A DNA stretch of 7,327 bases from Opitutia bacterium (GCA_021204635.1 JAJPZB010000022.1:1-7327), one strand, 5' to 3'; positions 1 to 7,098 are shown, numbered from the stretch's first letter. A program made the numbers and translations. The notes: generated by a model from the letters alone, not told the origin.

Positions 1-19
1 CCCTTTTGCGATGTTTCCG

Positions 20-148
20 GGCTTTGTTGCCCACCACCAACCCAAGCGCCCACCACTAACCCGCGCCACCACCGACCTCCCTTTGTGGTGGCGGCAGGTC
101 GGTGGTGAGAATTGGGTTGGTGGTGGCGCGGGATGGTGGTGGCGGCAA
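20..148. repeat. Left-hand cluster of interspersed GGTTGGTGGTGG-family repeats
   Basis: This non-coding stretch is built from variants of one short repeat in both orientations. The first half is C-rich: GGCTTTGTTGCC at 20-31, CCCACCACCAACCC at 30-43 and CCACCACTAACCC at 50-62. The second half is G-rich: GGTCGGTGGTG at 97-107, GGGTTGGTGGTGGC at 114-127 and TGGTGGTGGCGGCAA at 134-148. The arm at 60-77 pairs with 115-132, with one mismatch in 18. The same words recur at 7018-7327 and inside the carboxypeptidase gene. I see no gene here, although the frame stays open into the amidase. A role as a REP-like or mRNA-structure element is inference. Confidence 0.85.
67..107. repeat. 12-bp perfect inverted repeat (hairpin)
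   Basis: CACCACCGACCT at 67-78 is exactly complementary to AGGTCGGTGGTG at 96-107, with a 17-nt loop. It could fold in DNA or RNA. No T-run follows on the plus strand, so it does not look like a classical intrinsic terminator for an upstream plus-strand gene. It competes with the longer pairing of 60-77 with 115-132. Confidence 0.7.
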
Positions 149-163
149 TTTCGCCTGTGTCCC

Positions 164-189
164 TTTCGCATTTGCGGGGGAGTGCGAAA
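164..189 (+). other. Candidate stem-loop in the amidase leader
   Basis: TTTCGCA at 164-170 can pair with TGCGAAA at 183-189 around a 12-nt loop, 22 nt before the amidase ATG. A weak promoter-like pair overlaps it: TTGCGG at 172-177 and TACATT at 193-198, only 15 bp apart. Neither is compelling. The operon promoter is expected somewhere in 1-211, but I cannot place it with confidence. Confidence 0.25.
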
Positions 190-211
190 AAGTACATTCT
201 TCCCACAAGTT

Positions 212-1222
212 ATGCCGCGCCTTTGGAGAGTTTTTGCCTCGGGACTTCTTTTTTTTCTTGCGTTCGCCACAAACGGATTTGCGCAAGCCGTAAACTTCGA
301 CACCTACCTCCGCGCTGCGGGGGCGGGCGCGAACTCTGCCGGTTCCGGCGATTTCGGCCGCTGGAAAATCGGCGCATACACGATAGAGGCGGTCAACAAA
401 AAGCCCTACGTCTCGATTAACGGCACGAAGATTTACACGAGCACCGGGCTCACCTGCGGCAAGGGCAAATTTTTCATCCAAAAGCGAGACTGGGAAAAGA
501 ACGTCGCGCCGATCGTCGCGCCACAGAGGCGGGGAGTTCCCGGGCTGCGCAAAATCGTCATTGACGCGGGCCACGGTGGCAAAGATTCCGGCAAGGTGAA
601 TAGCCGCGGAATGCAGGAAAAAAGGTACTCGTTGGACGTTGCCCAGCGCCTCGAAAAAATTTTGAAAGCCCGTGGTTTCAACGTCGTCATGACGCGGCGG
701 ACGGACGTTTTCATCGACCTCAACCGGCGCCCCGAAATCGCAAACGAGGCGTGGGCGGATTTGTTTGTAAGCGTCCATTTCAACGCGGCGGAATCGACCT
801 CCGCGCGCGGTGTCGAGACCTGGCTTCTCACGCCGGTCGGGCAGGCGTCTTTCTCAAATTCTTCGGCGAAAAAAGATCCGGATCGCGGGAATGCGCAGGA
901 CGCGTGGAATTTGCTCGCGGCGTATAAAATCCATTCCACGTTGGTGAAGCGGATTGACGCGGAAGACCGCGGCTTGAAGCGCGCGAATTTCGCCGTTTTG
1001 CGCACGCTGAAATGCCCGGGAATCTTGGTGGAATGCGGCTTTTTCACGAATGCGTCGGAGGCTGCGCTCATCGCCACTGCGGCGCGGCGCGAGCAAATTG
1101 CGCTCGGTATCGCTGACGGCATTTCCGCGTACTCCGGCGTCCTCGCGCAACTTTCGCCGACGCGAATCCCGACGCGCAGGACGTCGCCGCGCGCCGGCAG
1201 AATAAAACACTCGTCCCTGTGA
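212..1222 (+). CDS. Exported zinc N-acetylmuramoyl-L-alanine amidase (Amidase_3 family)
   Basis: This 336-residue periplasmic hydrolase cuts the bond between MurNAc and L-Ala of the stem peptide. Residues 1-26 form a clean signal peptide: basic start MPRLWR, hydrophobic core, and an AQA cleavage site before VNF. Residues 27 to about 110 form a small N-terminal region (with VSINGTKIYTS and FFIQKRDW) that resembles the beta-rich domain seen before some amidases; that assignment is tentative. The catalytic domain runs from about 112 to 310. It has IDAGHGG (zinc ligand His121), the QEK segment (Glu136), SVHFNA (His189) and ECGFFTN (catalytic Glu274), so all expected Zn and catalytic residues are present. 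The tail is short, basic and Arg/Ser/Pro-rich. The frame is open upstream to position 11, but that part is translated repeat; ATG 212 is chosen because it gives the signal peptide. No good Shine-Dalgarno is visible. It is first in the envelope operon, 3 nt before murJ. Confidence 0.93.
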   Translation: MPRLWRVFASGLLFFLAFATNGFAQAVNFDTYLRAAGAGANSAGSGDFGRWKIGAYTIEAVNKKPYVSINGTKIYTSTGLTCGKGKFFIQKRDWEKNVAPIVAPQRRGVPGLRKIVIDAGHGGKDSGKVNSRGMQEKRYSLDVAQRLEKILKARGFNVVMTRRTDVFIDLNRRPEIANEAWADLFVSVHFNAAESTSARGVETWLLTPVGQASFSNSSAKKDPDRGNAQDAWNLLAAYKIHSTLVKRIDAEDRGLKRANFAVLRTLKCPGILVECGFFTNASEAALIATAARREQIALGIADGISAYSGVLAQLSPTRIPTRRTSPRAGRIKHSSL

Positions 1223-1225
1223 TTG

Positions 1226-2896
1226 ATGAGTTCGCCCGTCACCACGTATAAAAACATGCTTGTGACTGCGGCGGGAACGGCATTCTCGCGCATTCTCGGC
1301 TTGTTTCGCGACTTGTTGACGGCGAGTTTTTTTGGCACGAGCGGCGTCGCCGGCGCGTTCATAATCGCGTTCCAAATCCCGAATTTGTTCCGCAGGCTTC
1401 TCGGCGAAGGCGCGTTGACATCGGCGTTCATGCCGGCGATTACGCAAGAGCGCGAGCTCGGCGGCAACGCGCGCGCGTTCAGATTTTTGAATCAGGTGCT
1501 GACGCGGATGGTGCCGTGGATTTTGCTGATAATGGTGGTCTTTGTCGTCGCGGCTCTCGCAATTGCGTATTTGCCCGACAGCGTTTTGCGCGGCGTCGCG
1601 GGATTTTTCGGGACGGAATCCGCCGGCAGCGCGGACGAGATCGAGCGCTATCGCCTCGCGGCAAAGCTGACGGCGTTTTGCATGCCGTATATGCCGATGA
1701 TTTGCGTCGCCGCAGTTTTCACCGCTGCGCTGAACATGCTCGGCAAGTTTGCCGTGACGGCGCTGAGCGCGGTCTGGCTGAATTTGGCGATGATTTTCTC
1801 CCTCGGCGTCCTCGGCTGGCTCTTTGGCGAAACGCCGGAGCAGCGCGTCGCCTGGCTCTGCGCGGGCGCGTTGTTTGGCGGATTTTTGCAACTCGCCATT
1901 CCCGCCATCGCGCTTTGGCGAAACGGCTGGCGGGCTAAACCCGATCTCGCGACAACAGAGTCGTGGGGCAAATTGAAAACGATGTTCGTCCCCGCCGTCA
2001 TCGGCGCGGGCGTGAATCAGCTGAATATTTTCATGACGCGCTTTCTCGCGTTCTCGTTAGATGAGCGCGCGATCGCCGTTTACTACTACGCGAACAGAGT
2101 TGTCGAAATTCCGGTCGGGATTTTCAGCGTCACGGTTACGACAGTCGTGTTTCCGCTTTTGGCGGGATATGCGGCGGCGAAGGACATGAAGTCGCTCGGC
2201 GCGACGTTCGCGCACGGCGTCCGGCTGATTTTGGGCATCAATGTGCCCGCAATGGTGGGGATAATCGTCCTCGCGCGACCGTTGGTCTTCGCGTTTTTCG
2301 AGCACGGAAATTTTGGCGAGAGCGACACGGATTTGACCGTGCCCGTGCTTTGCATTTTTGCGTGCGCTGTGCCGTTTTACGCGGTCAGCGGCATCGTCGG
2401 CCGCGTTTTCAATTCGCTGAAAGACACCAAAATCCAAATGCGCAGCGGCATTCTCGCGTTTTGCGTGAACCTCGTTCTCGTGCCTTTGTTGGGCTGGCAT
2501 TTTGGGGCATGCGGCTTGGCGGCGGCGAACCTTGTCGCGGCGATTTCGCAATGCGCGATGTTGCTGATTGTCTTGCGCCGGCGCGAGCGCGTGCTTTTCG
2601 CCGAGCCCATGATTTCGGCTCTGCTCAAGGTTGTGGCGGCGTCGGCGGTGATGGGCGTTGCGGCGTCGTGGCTTTGGGATGTCGCGTTCCGGCTAATATC
2701 CGGCGCGCTCACGGTTGGGGCAACATACCCGCTGCTTTCCACGGTGCTCGGCTTTGTTGTCGTGGTGCCGATTGCCGTTGCGATTTACTTTGTCGCGTTG
2801 AAGCTCCTGCGCTTCCAGGAGTGCGACGAATTGCTTTCCATATTCCTGCGGAAAATTTTAAAACGCAAAGAGCGGAGTTCCGAAAATGGCAAATAA
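1226..2896 (+). CDS. murJ: Lipid II flippase MurJ (MviN, MOP superfamily)
   Basis: This 556-residue inner-membrane protein should carry lipid II from the cytoplasmic to the periplasmic face for peptidoglycan synthesis. The N-terminus has the family signature SRILGLFRD (residues 21-29), then IPNLFRRLLGEGALTSAF (51-68). Counterparts of E. coli residues found essential by mutagenesis are present: Arg22 (R18), Arg28 (R24), Asp29 (D25), Arg56 (R52) and Arg291 in YYYANRVVEIP (R270). The position equivalent to Asp39 is Gly43, which is unusual. Hydrophobic segments across the chain fit about 14 helices, and the tail (FLRKILKRKERSS) is basic and cytosolic. Length is slightly above the usual 500-530. 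A TTG at 1223 directly precedes the ATG; ATG 1226 is preferred. The start lies 3 nt after the amidase stop without a clear ribosome site, which suggests coupled re-initiation. Its 3' end overlaps the next gene by 11 nt. Confidence 0.95.
   Translation: MSSPVTTYKNMLVTAAGTAFSRILGLFRDLLTASFFGTSGVAGAFIIAFQIPNLFRRLLGEGALTSAFMPAITQERELGGNARAFRFLNQVLTRMVPWILLIMVVFVVAALAIAYLPDSVLRGVAGFFGTESAGSADEIERYRLAAKLTAFCMPYMPMICVAAVFTAALNMLGKFAVTALSAVWLNLAMIFSLGVLGWLFGETPEQRVAWLCAGALFGGFLQLAIPAIALWRNGWRAKPDLATTESWGKLKTMFVPAVIGAGVNQLNIFMTRFLAFSLDERAIAVYYYANRVVEIPVGIFSVTVTTVVFPLLAGYAAAKDMKSLGATFAHGVRLILGINVPAMVGIIVLARPLVFAFFEHGNFGESDTDLTVPVLCIFACAVPFYAVSGIVGRVFNSLKDTKIQMRSGILAFCVNLVLVPLLGWHFGACGLAAANLVAAISQCAMLLIVLRRRERVLFAEPMISALLKVVAASAVMGVAASWLWDVAFRLISGALTVGATYPLLSTVLGFVVVVPIAVAIYFVALKLLRFQECDELLSIFLRKILKRKERSSENGK
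2874..2877 (+). promoter_or_regulatory. Ribosome binding site for the carboxypeptidase
   Basis: GGAG lies 8 nt before ATG 2886, inside the last codons of murJ. It is the only convincing Shine-Dalgarno among the gene starts in this window, and it fixes the start within the 11-nt overlap. Confidence 0.6.
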
Positions 2897-4046
2897 AAAA
2901 ATTTTGATTGTCGGCGTCATTGTTGCGCTTGTTGCCTGGCTCGCAACTTTCTTGGTTTGTCGCGTCTGCGACAACAATGATTTTGCCACCACCAACCCGG
3001 CGGCGACAACGCGCGACCAAGCCACCACAAACGCGCCGGAGCCGAGCGTTTCCGCCGACGACAATGCCTACGACAACAATAACGAGGAAGACGCCTACGA
3101 CAATGAGGACGAGGCGGGGGCTGACGACGCTGTCGCCGAGCCGCAACTGAATGCCTCGGGGAAAATCCCGTCGCCGCCGCGCAAGGCGATGGCAAGCTTT
3201 ACCGACGCCGGCGAAATTTGCGTCGATGCCGAGACGGGTCGCATGCTCGCGGGGCGCAATATCAATGCGACTTGCCCGCCCGCAAGTGTTGTCAAGGTAA
3301 TGACGTTGTACGTCGTTCTCGACGCGTTGTCGCGGGGCGAAATTGCGCTTGACGACAGGATTGTGGCGAGCCGCCGCGCATATGCCATGGGCGGCACGCA
3401 GCTTTATTTGGACGTCGGCGAGCCCTGTGTTGTCGAGGATTTGATCTACGGGCTGATGCTCCAATCCGCGAATGACGCCGCCGTTGCGCTTGCGGAGCGC
3501 GTCAGTGGCAGCGTGGAAAGCTTTGTTGCGAGAATGAATGCCACGGCGCAGGAACTCGGAATGGCGAAGACGAAATTCCGCTCGCCGCACGGATTGCCAC
3601 TGTCGAAGAAGGAAAAGGCTGCGGGCGAGAAACCCGACATGACGACAGCCGAGGATTTGGCAAAGCTCGCGGTTGCGCTGCTGAAAAAATTCCCGCAGAC
3701 GTTCAAATATTGCTCGACAATTTCGCGGGAATTTCCGGCAAACGAAAAGCGCGCGCAACCGTTCCCGATGGTGAACCACAACAAACTCTTGAAAAGCTTT
3801 GCCGGTTGCGACGGGCTGAAAACCGGCTGGACAAACGACGGAGCCTCGATTGTTACGACAGCTTCGCGCGGCAACAAACGCGTTGTCGCCGTCGTGCTCG
3901 GAGGTTGTGTCAAGAACAAAAAGGGAGTCATCGACGCGAAAACTTCGCAGCGCGAGCGCAACCAACGCGCCGCAGAGCTGATGTATGCTGGCTTGCGCGA
4001 GCTCGACGCGCTCAAATACGAACCGACGCCGTACGCCGGCAAATGA
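2886..4046 (+). CDS. Membrane-anchored D-alanyl-D-alanine carboxypeptidase (peptidase S11, DacA-like)
   Basis: This 386-residue penicillin-binding protein should remove the terminal D-Ala from peptidoglycan stem peptides in the periplasm. Residues 5-25 are one hydrophobic segment with no obvious AxA site and no lipobox, so it is probably an uncleaved anchor. Residues 30 to about 100 are a disordered linker: Thr/Ala/Asn-rich first (ATTNPAATTRDQATTNA), then very acidic with a 9-residue tandem repeat (AYDNNNEED, AYDNEDEAG). The catalytic domain (about 103-375) has all three motifs: SxxK as SVVK (Ser134, Lys137), SxN as SAN (194-196) and KTG (312-314, in LKTGWT). It ends soon after the domain, so the C-terminal amphipathic-anchor domain of E. 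coli PBP5 is absent; the N-terminal anchor may replace it. The linker DNA matches the intergenic repeat family. The gene overlaps murJ by 11 nt and the next gene by 4 nt. Which dac paralogue it corresponds to cannot be told. Confidence 0.93.
   Translation: MANKKILIVGVIVALVAWLATFLVCRVCDNNDFATTNPAATTRDQATTNAPEPSVSADDNAYDNNNEEDAYDNEDEAGADDAVAEPQLNASGKIPSPPRKAMASFTDAGEICVDAETGRMLAGRNINATCPPASVVKVMTLYVVLDALSRGEIALDDRIVASRRAYAMGGTQLYLDVGEPCVVEDLIYGLMLQSANDAAVALAERVSGSVESFVARMNATAQELGMAKTKFRSPHGLPLSKKEKAAGEKPDMTTAEDLAKLAVALLKKFPQTFKYCSTISREFPANEKRAQPFPMVNHNKLLKSFAGCDGLKTGWTNDGASIVTTASRGNKRVVAVVLGGCVKNKKGVIDAKTSQRERNQRAAELMYAGLRELDALKYEPTPYAGK
2985..3037 (-). repeat. Intergenic-type repeat embedded in the carboxypeptidase linker
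   Basis: GCCACCACCAACCC at 2985-2998 is the exact complement of GGGTTGGTGGTGGC at 114-127 and 7216-7229. A second, looser unit follows at 3016-3037 (ACCAAGCCACCACAAACGCG...), which resembles 40-67 with a few gaps. The two-unit arrangement mirrors 29-67. It is translated in frame as ATTNP and ATTNA (residues 34-38 and 46-50). That the repeat inserted here is inference; codon-level convergence in a low-complexity linker is the alternative. Confidence 0.55.
3066..3119 (+). repeat. Two tandem 27-bp units in the acidic linker
   Basis: GCCTACGACAA begins both units, at 3066 and 3093. Each unit encodes nine residues starting AYDN and rich in Asp, Glu and Asn. The unit ends have diverged. It looks like a local duplication that lengthens a flexible spacer between the membrane anchor and the enzyme domain. 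Confidence 0.6.
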
Positions 4047-4951
4047 AAATTTTCATGCAAAAAATCTCGTCAAAAATCACGCATTTCCCGAAATTCGCCC
4101 GCATTGTTGTTGCGGCGGCGTTGTCGGTGTTGCCGCTCGCGTTTGTGGCGCCGGTTTCGGCGGTGGCGCAACATTCGCAAATGGATTTCAAGCAACTGAC
4201 GCAGGAAGAGGGGCGGGCGGTCTTGCGCGAATTTCGCAAGTTTCGCTTTCCGGCGGATTATTGCATGGACTTCGAGATCGTGCACAAACCCCGCAAGAGC
4301 GACGACGAAACCGTTTATGCGGGAACGATGTGGGGAACCTGGGACGATGGCGCGATTATCCGCATGGAAATTCGCAAGGCGGGTGATTCGGTCGAGAACA
4401 CCAAAAAATTTCTCATAAAAAACGGCGAAAAACCCGAGCTTTGGACGCTCGACGAAAACGGGAAGGCCGCGAAAATCGACGGCGACAGCGCCGCGCCATT
4501 CTTCGACGGGCTGATTTTCACGCCCTTTGACGTGCAGACGCCGTTTTTGTTTTGGGAAGATTTCACCTACGAAACGACAAAGCGCTCGCGCGGCAGACCC
4601 GTGCACTTTTTCTCGATGACGCCGCCCGAAAATTTCAAAAAAAGCAATCCCGACATCGGCAGCGTGCGAATCGGCATCGACCGCGCCTACAATGTGCTGA
4701 TGAGCGTGGAAGTGCTCGATAGCGACGGCGCGAGGCTGAAAAATTTCTTCGTCGGCAGTGTCAAGAAAATTCAGGACTTGTACACATTTCGCGAATTGGA
4801 GTTGCGCGACGAGCGTTCTCGCGACCGCGATACGCTTGTCGTGAAGCGGGCGGCAATGAGGCTGCGCTTTGATCCCGAGTTTTTCTCGCCCGAAAATCTC
4901 GCAGAAAAAAAACCGAATTTGCCCGACAACCTCTTCGAGAAACTCGACTGA
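4043..4951 (+). CDS. Exported LolA-like (outer-membrane lipoprotein-sorting type) protein
   Basis: This 302-residue protein resembles the LolA-like family annotated as outer-membrane lipoprotein-sorting proteins. The N-terminus (residues 1-42) is basic then hydrophobic (ARIVVAAALSVLPLAFVAPVSA), with cleavage likely near VSA-VAQ or AVA-Q. The mature part has the pattern of the fold. Early strands around DYCMDFEIVHK (72-82) are followed by IIRMEIRKAG (105-114), FTPFDVQTPFLFWEDFTYE (159-177), and RGRPVHFFSMTPP (183-195). The C-terminal half has SVEVLDSDGARLKNFFV (221-237) and RFDPEFFSPENL (275-286). No lipobox is seen, so it should be soluble in the periplasm. Start ATG 4043 forms an ATGA overlap with the preceding stop, implying translational coupling; a second in-frame ATG at 4055 is possible. 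A role in lipoprotein or lipid transport comes from the family; its true cargo is unknown. The open frame extends upstream to 3710, but that is a shadow of the carboxypeptidase. Confidence 0.72.
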   Translation: MKIFMQKISSKITHFPKFARIVVAAALSVLPLAFVAPVSAVAQHSQMDFKQLTQEEGRAVLREFRKFRFPADYCMDFEIVHKPRKSDDETVYAGTMWGTWDDGAIIRMEIRKAGDSVENTKKFLIKNGEKPELWTLDENGKAAKIDGDSAAPFFDGLIFTPFDVQTPFLFWEDFTYETTKRSRGRPVHFFSMTPPENFKKSNPDIGSVRIGIDRAYNVLMSVEVLDSDGARLKNFFVGSVKKIQDLYTFRELELRDERSRDRDTLVVKRAAMRLRFDPEFFSPENLAEKKPNLPDNLFEKLD

Positions 4952-4956
4952 GCGCG

Positions 4957-4975
4957 GGATTTTTGCGGAAAATCC
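4957..4975 (+). terminator. Small hairpin between the operon and transketolase
   Basis: GGATTTT at 4957-4963 pairs with AAAATCC at 4969-4975 around the loop TGCGG. Only GTTTG follows, so this is a weak, A/T-rich terminator at best. It lies 5 nt after the LolA-like stop and could end part of the upstream transcription, or simply protect its 3' end. Confidence 0.3.
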
Positions 4976-4977
4976 GT

Positions 4978-5006
4978 TTGATAAGGATTTGAAAAATTAT
5001 TTTAGT
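4978..5006 (+). promoter_or_regulatory. Possible sigma-70-type promoter for transketolase
   Basis: TTGATA at 4978-4983 and TTTAGT at 5001-5006 are 17 bp apart, in the most A/T-rich stretch of the window. The -10 match is poor. A start about 6-7 nt downstream would leave almost no leader before ATG 5018. This is a guess supported by local composition and the 66-nt gap. Confidence 0.2.
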
Positions 5007-5017
5007 TTGTGGAAAAC

Positions 5018-7012
5018 ATGAGCAATTTGGACATCGGGGCATTGAATCGCGCGGCGAACGAGGCTCGCGGCTTGGCGATAGACGCTATCGCAAAATGCAA
5101 ATCCGGGCACATGGGGCTTCCGCTCGGAGCGGCGGAAATCGGTGCCGTGCTTTTCGGGGGCGCGCTGAAAATCTCGCCGGCGCACCCGAAGTGGATTAAT
5201 CGCGACCGCTTCGTGCTGTCCGCCGGACACGGAAGCATGTTCAGCTATGCGTGGCTGCACCTCGCCGGATTCGGGATTTCGATGGACGATTTGAAGGCGT
5301 TCCGCAGTCGCGGAAGCATTACGCCGGGCCACCCCGAGTTTGGCGAGACGCCCGGCATTGAAGCCACGACGGGCCCGCTCGGGCAGGGCATCGGGAACAT
5401 CGTCGGGATGTCGCTCGCGTCAAAAATGGCGGCGGCGCGCTTCAACACTGCCGAGCACAAAATTTTTGACAACATGATCGTCGGGCTTTGTGGCGACGGT
5501 TGTTTGCAAGAGGGAATTTCATACGAAGCCGCAGCATTTGCGGGGCGCTTCGGCTTGGATAATCTCGTGCTTTTCTACGATTCAAACGGGATAACGCTCG
5601 ACGCCGCCGCCGACAAAACGCAGGCGGAAGACACGCTGCACAGGTTTCAGGCTGCGGGCTGGGACGTGTGGGAAATCGCCGAGGGGAACAACATTTCCGA
5701 GATCGCGAGGTGCTACGAGGCGGCAAAATTCAACAAAAACGCGCGCCCGAAGCTGATAATTTGCAAAACCGTCATCGGGAAAGGCGTCCCCGAAGTCGCC
5801 GGCACAACAAAGGCGCACGGCGAGAGCGGCGCAAAATTCGCCGACGCTGCGCACGAGAATCTCGGTCTGCCGCAGGAGAGATTTTTCGTTTCCGCAGAGA
5901 CCCGCGAGTATTTCGCGAAACTTTCCGCTGCCCGCGAAGAAAATTTCCGCGAGTGGCAGAAAACGTATGACGCGTGGAAAATTGCCAATCCGGAGCTCGC
6001 GGCAACTCTCGAAAGAGGCATTGCCGGCGACCACGGCGACGCGGAAAGCCTACTCGCCGAAATCCCCGAATATGGCGCAAATTCAAATGCCACGCGCGTT
6101 TCCGGCGAGATCGCGCTCAACGTGCTCGCGAAAAAAGATCCGCTTCTCGTCGCGGGCGCCGCAGACCTTTTCTCGTCTGTCAAGACTTATATTAAAGACG
6201 GTGGCGACTTCGACGTCGATACGCCGGCGGGGCGCAACATTTTCTACGGAATCCGCGAGCAGGCAATGGTCGCGATAACGAACGGGATTTCGTATTTCGG
6301 GATTTTCAAGCCGATGGCATCGACGTTCCTGACCTTCGTCGGGTACGCGCTCGGCTCGGTGAGAGTTTCCGCGCTCGCGAAACTTCCCGTGTATTTTGTC
6401 TTGACACACGATTCTGTCGCGGTCGGCGAGGACGGGCCCACGCACCAGCCGGTCGAGCTCGTTTCGACGCTACGTTGCATTCCGAACCTCGATGTCATGC
6501 GACCGGGCGATTCCGAGGAAACCGCCGCCGCATATGCCTATGCCGTCGCGCGCAAAGACGGGCCCGTCGCGCTCTGCCTTTCGCGCCAAGGCGTTCCCGC
6601 CCAGGAATCGATTCCGGCGAGCGTGCGCCGCGCGGGGACGCTCAGGGGCGCGTATGTCGCAATCCGCGAGACTGCGCCGTTGGTGCGCATAATCATTGCC
6701 TCGGGGAGCGAACTTCAGCTCGCCGTCGCCGCAGCGGGAAAACTCGGCGCCGGCACGCGCGTTGTCTCGATGCCGTCGATGGAGGTTTTCGACAAGCAGC
6801 CGGCGAAGTATCGCGAAGAAGTTTTGCCGGCGGCGTGCACGAAGCGCGTCGCAATCGAGGCGGGAATTTCCGCTATGTGGTGGAAATATGTCGGCTCGGC
6901 GGGGAAGGTTGTCGCAACAGACACATTCGGGTTTTCCGCGCCGGGGAACGTTGTTCTCGAAGCCATGGGGATCTCGGTCGAGAACCTCGTCGCGGTCTGC
7001 AAATCGCTGTGA
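5018..7012 (+). CDS. tkt: Transketolase
   Basis: This 664-residue cytosolic enzyme moves two-carbon ketol units between sugar phosphates in the pentose phosphate pathway, using thiamine diphosphate and a divalent metal. It is full length for the family. The N-terminal domain has SGHMGLPLGAAEIG (His31), SAGHGS (His71), PGHPE (His105), TGPLGQG, and the cofactor motif GDG (159-161) with Asn190 in DSNGI. His267 lies in KAHGES. The middle domain has ATRVSGE (Arg360), the catalytic Glu414 in YGIREQAM, THDS (His464) and the GEDGPTHQP stretch. The C-terminal domain ends at VAVCKSL. DXP synthase is excluded by the overall match and domain order. Two starts are possible: GTG 5009 and ATG 5018, nine bases apart. 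Neither has a strong Shine-Dalgarno (AAGGA at 4983-4987 is too far), and ATG is preferred. It follows the envelope operon after 66 nt and is separate from it in function. Confidence 0.97.
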   Translation: MSNLDIGALNRAANEARGLAIDAIAKCKSGHMGLPLGAAEIGAVLFGGALKISPAHPKWINRDRFVLSAGHGSMFSYAWLHLAGFGISMDDLKAFRSRGSITPGHPEFGETPGIEATTGPLGQGIGNIVGMSLASKMAAARFNTAEHKIFDNMIVGLCGDGCLQEGISYEAAAFAGRFGLDNLVLFYDSNGITLDAAADKTQAEDTLHRFQAAGWDVWEIAEGNNISEIARCYEAAKFNKNARPKLIICKTVIGKGVPEVAGTTKAHGESGAKFADAAHENLGLPQERFFVSAETREYFAKLSAAREENFREWQKTYDAWKIANPELAATLERGIAGDHGDAESLLAEIPEYGANSNATRVSGEIALNVLAKKDPLLVAGAADLFSSVKTYIKDGGDFDVDTPAGRNIFYGIREQAMVAITNGISYFGIFKPMASTFLTFVGYALGSVRVSALAKLPVYFVLTHDSVAVGEDGPTHQPVELVSTLRCIPNLDVMRPGDSEETAAAYAYAVARKDGPVALCLSRQGVPAQESIPASVRRAGTLRGAYVAIRETAPLVRIIIASGSELQLAVAAAGKLGAGTRVVSMPSMEVFDKQPAKYREEVLPAACTKRVAIEAGISAMWWKYVGSAGKVVATDTFGFSAPGNVVLEAMGISVENLVAVCKSL

Positions 7013-7017
7013 TTGTG

Positions 7018-7098
7018 GCGGGTTAGTGGTGGCAACAGAGCCGAGGCTCGCCACCAACCCGCGTGCTGCTGGGTTGGTGGTGGGATTTGGGTTGGTGG
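7018..7098. repeat. Right-hand repeat unit with competing hairpins after transketolase
   Basis: The segment starts 6 nt after the transketolase stop. Arm A (7018-7031) pairs with 7049-7062 with one mismatch and one wobble; the loop contains the small palindrome GAGCCGAGGCTC. CCACCAACCC at 7051-7060 is also a perfect 10-bp complement of GGGTTGGTGG at 7071-7080, with a 10-nt loop. A further GGGTTGGTGG is at 7089-7098. The C-rich strand can therefore pair with an upstream or a downstream partner, but not with both. No T-run follows. It may stabilise or shape the transketolase mRNA 3' end. Confidence 0.8.

Noticed and set aside
20..148. CRISPR-like array in the left or right repeat clusters
   Set aside because: Spacing and orientation are irregular, the units are diverged, there are no uniform spacers, and no cas gene is near.
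433..1891. Long minus-strand open frames over the amidase and murJ (433-1467 and 854-1891)
   Set aside because: Their products are Arg/Ala/Ser-rich without domains, and they lie opposite two clearly functional genes.
2949..2971. Lipobox making the carboxypeptidase a lipoprotein (Cys25 or Cys28)
   Set aside because: The residues before Cys25 are F-L-V and those before Cys28 are C-R-V; neither fits the L-A/S-G/A-C pattern.
2709..3965. 418-codon minus-strand open frame over the carboxypeptidase
   Set aside because: It is antisense to a gene with all catalytic motifs. Its Arg/Ala-rich product is the usual shadow of G/C-biased codons.
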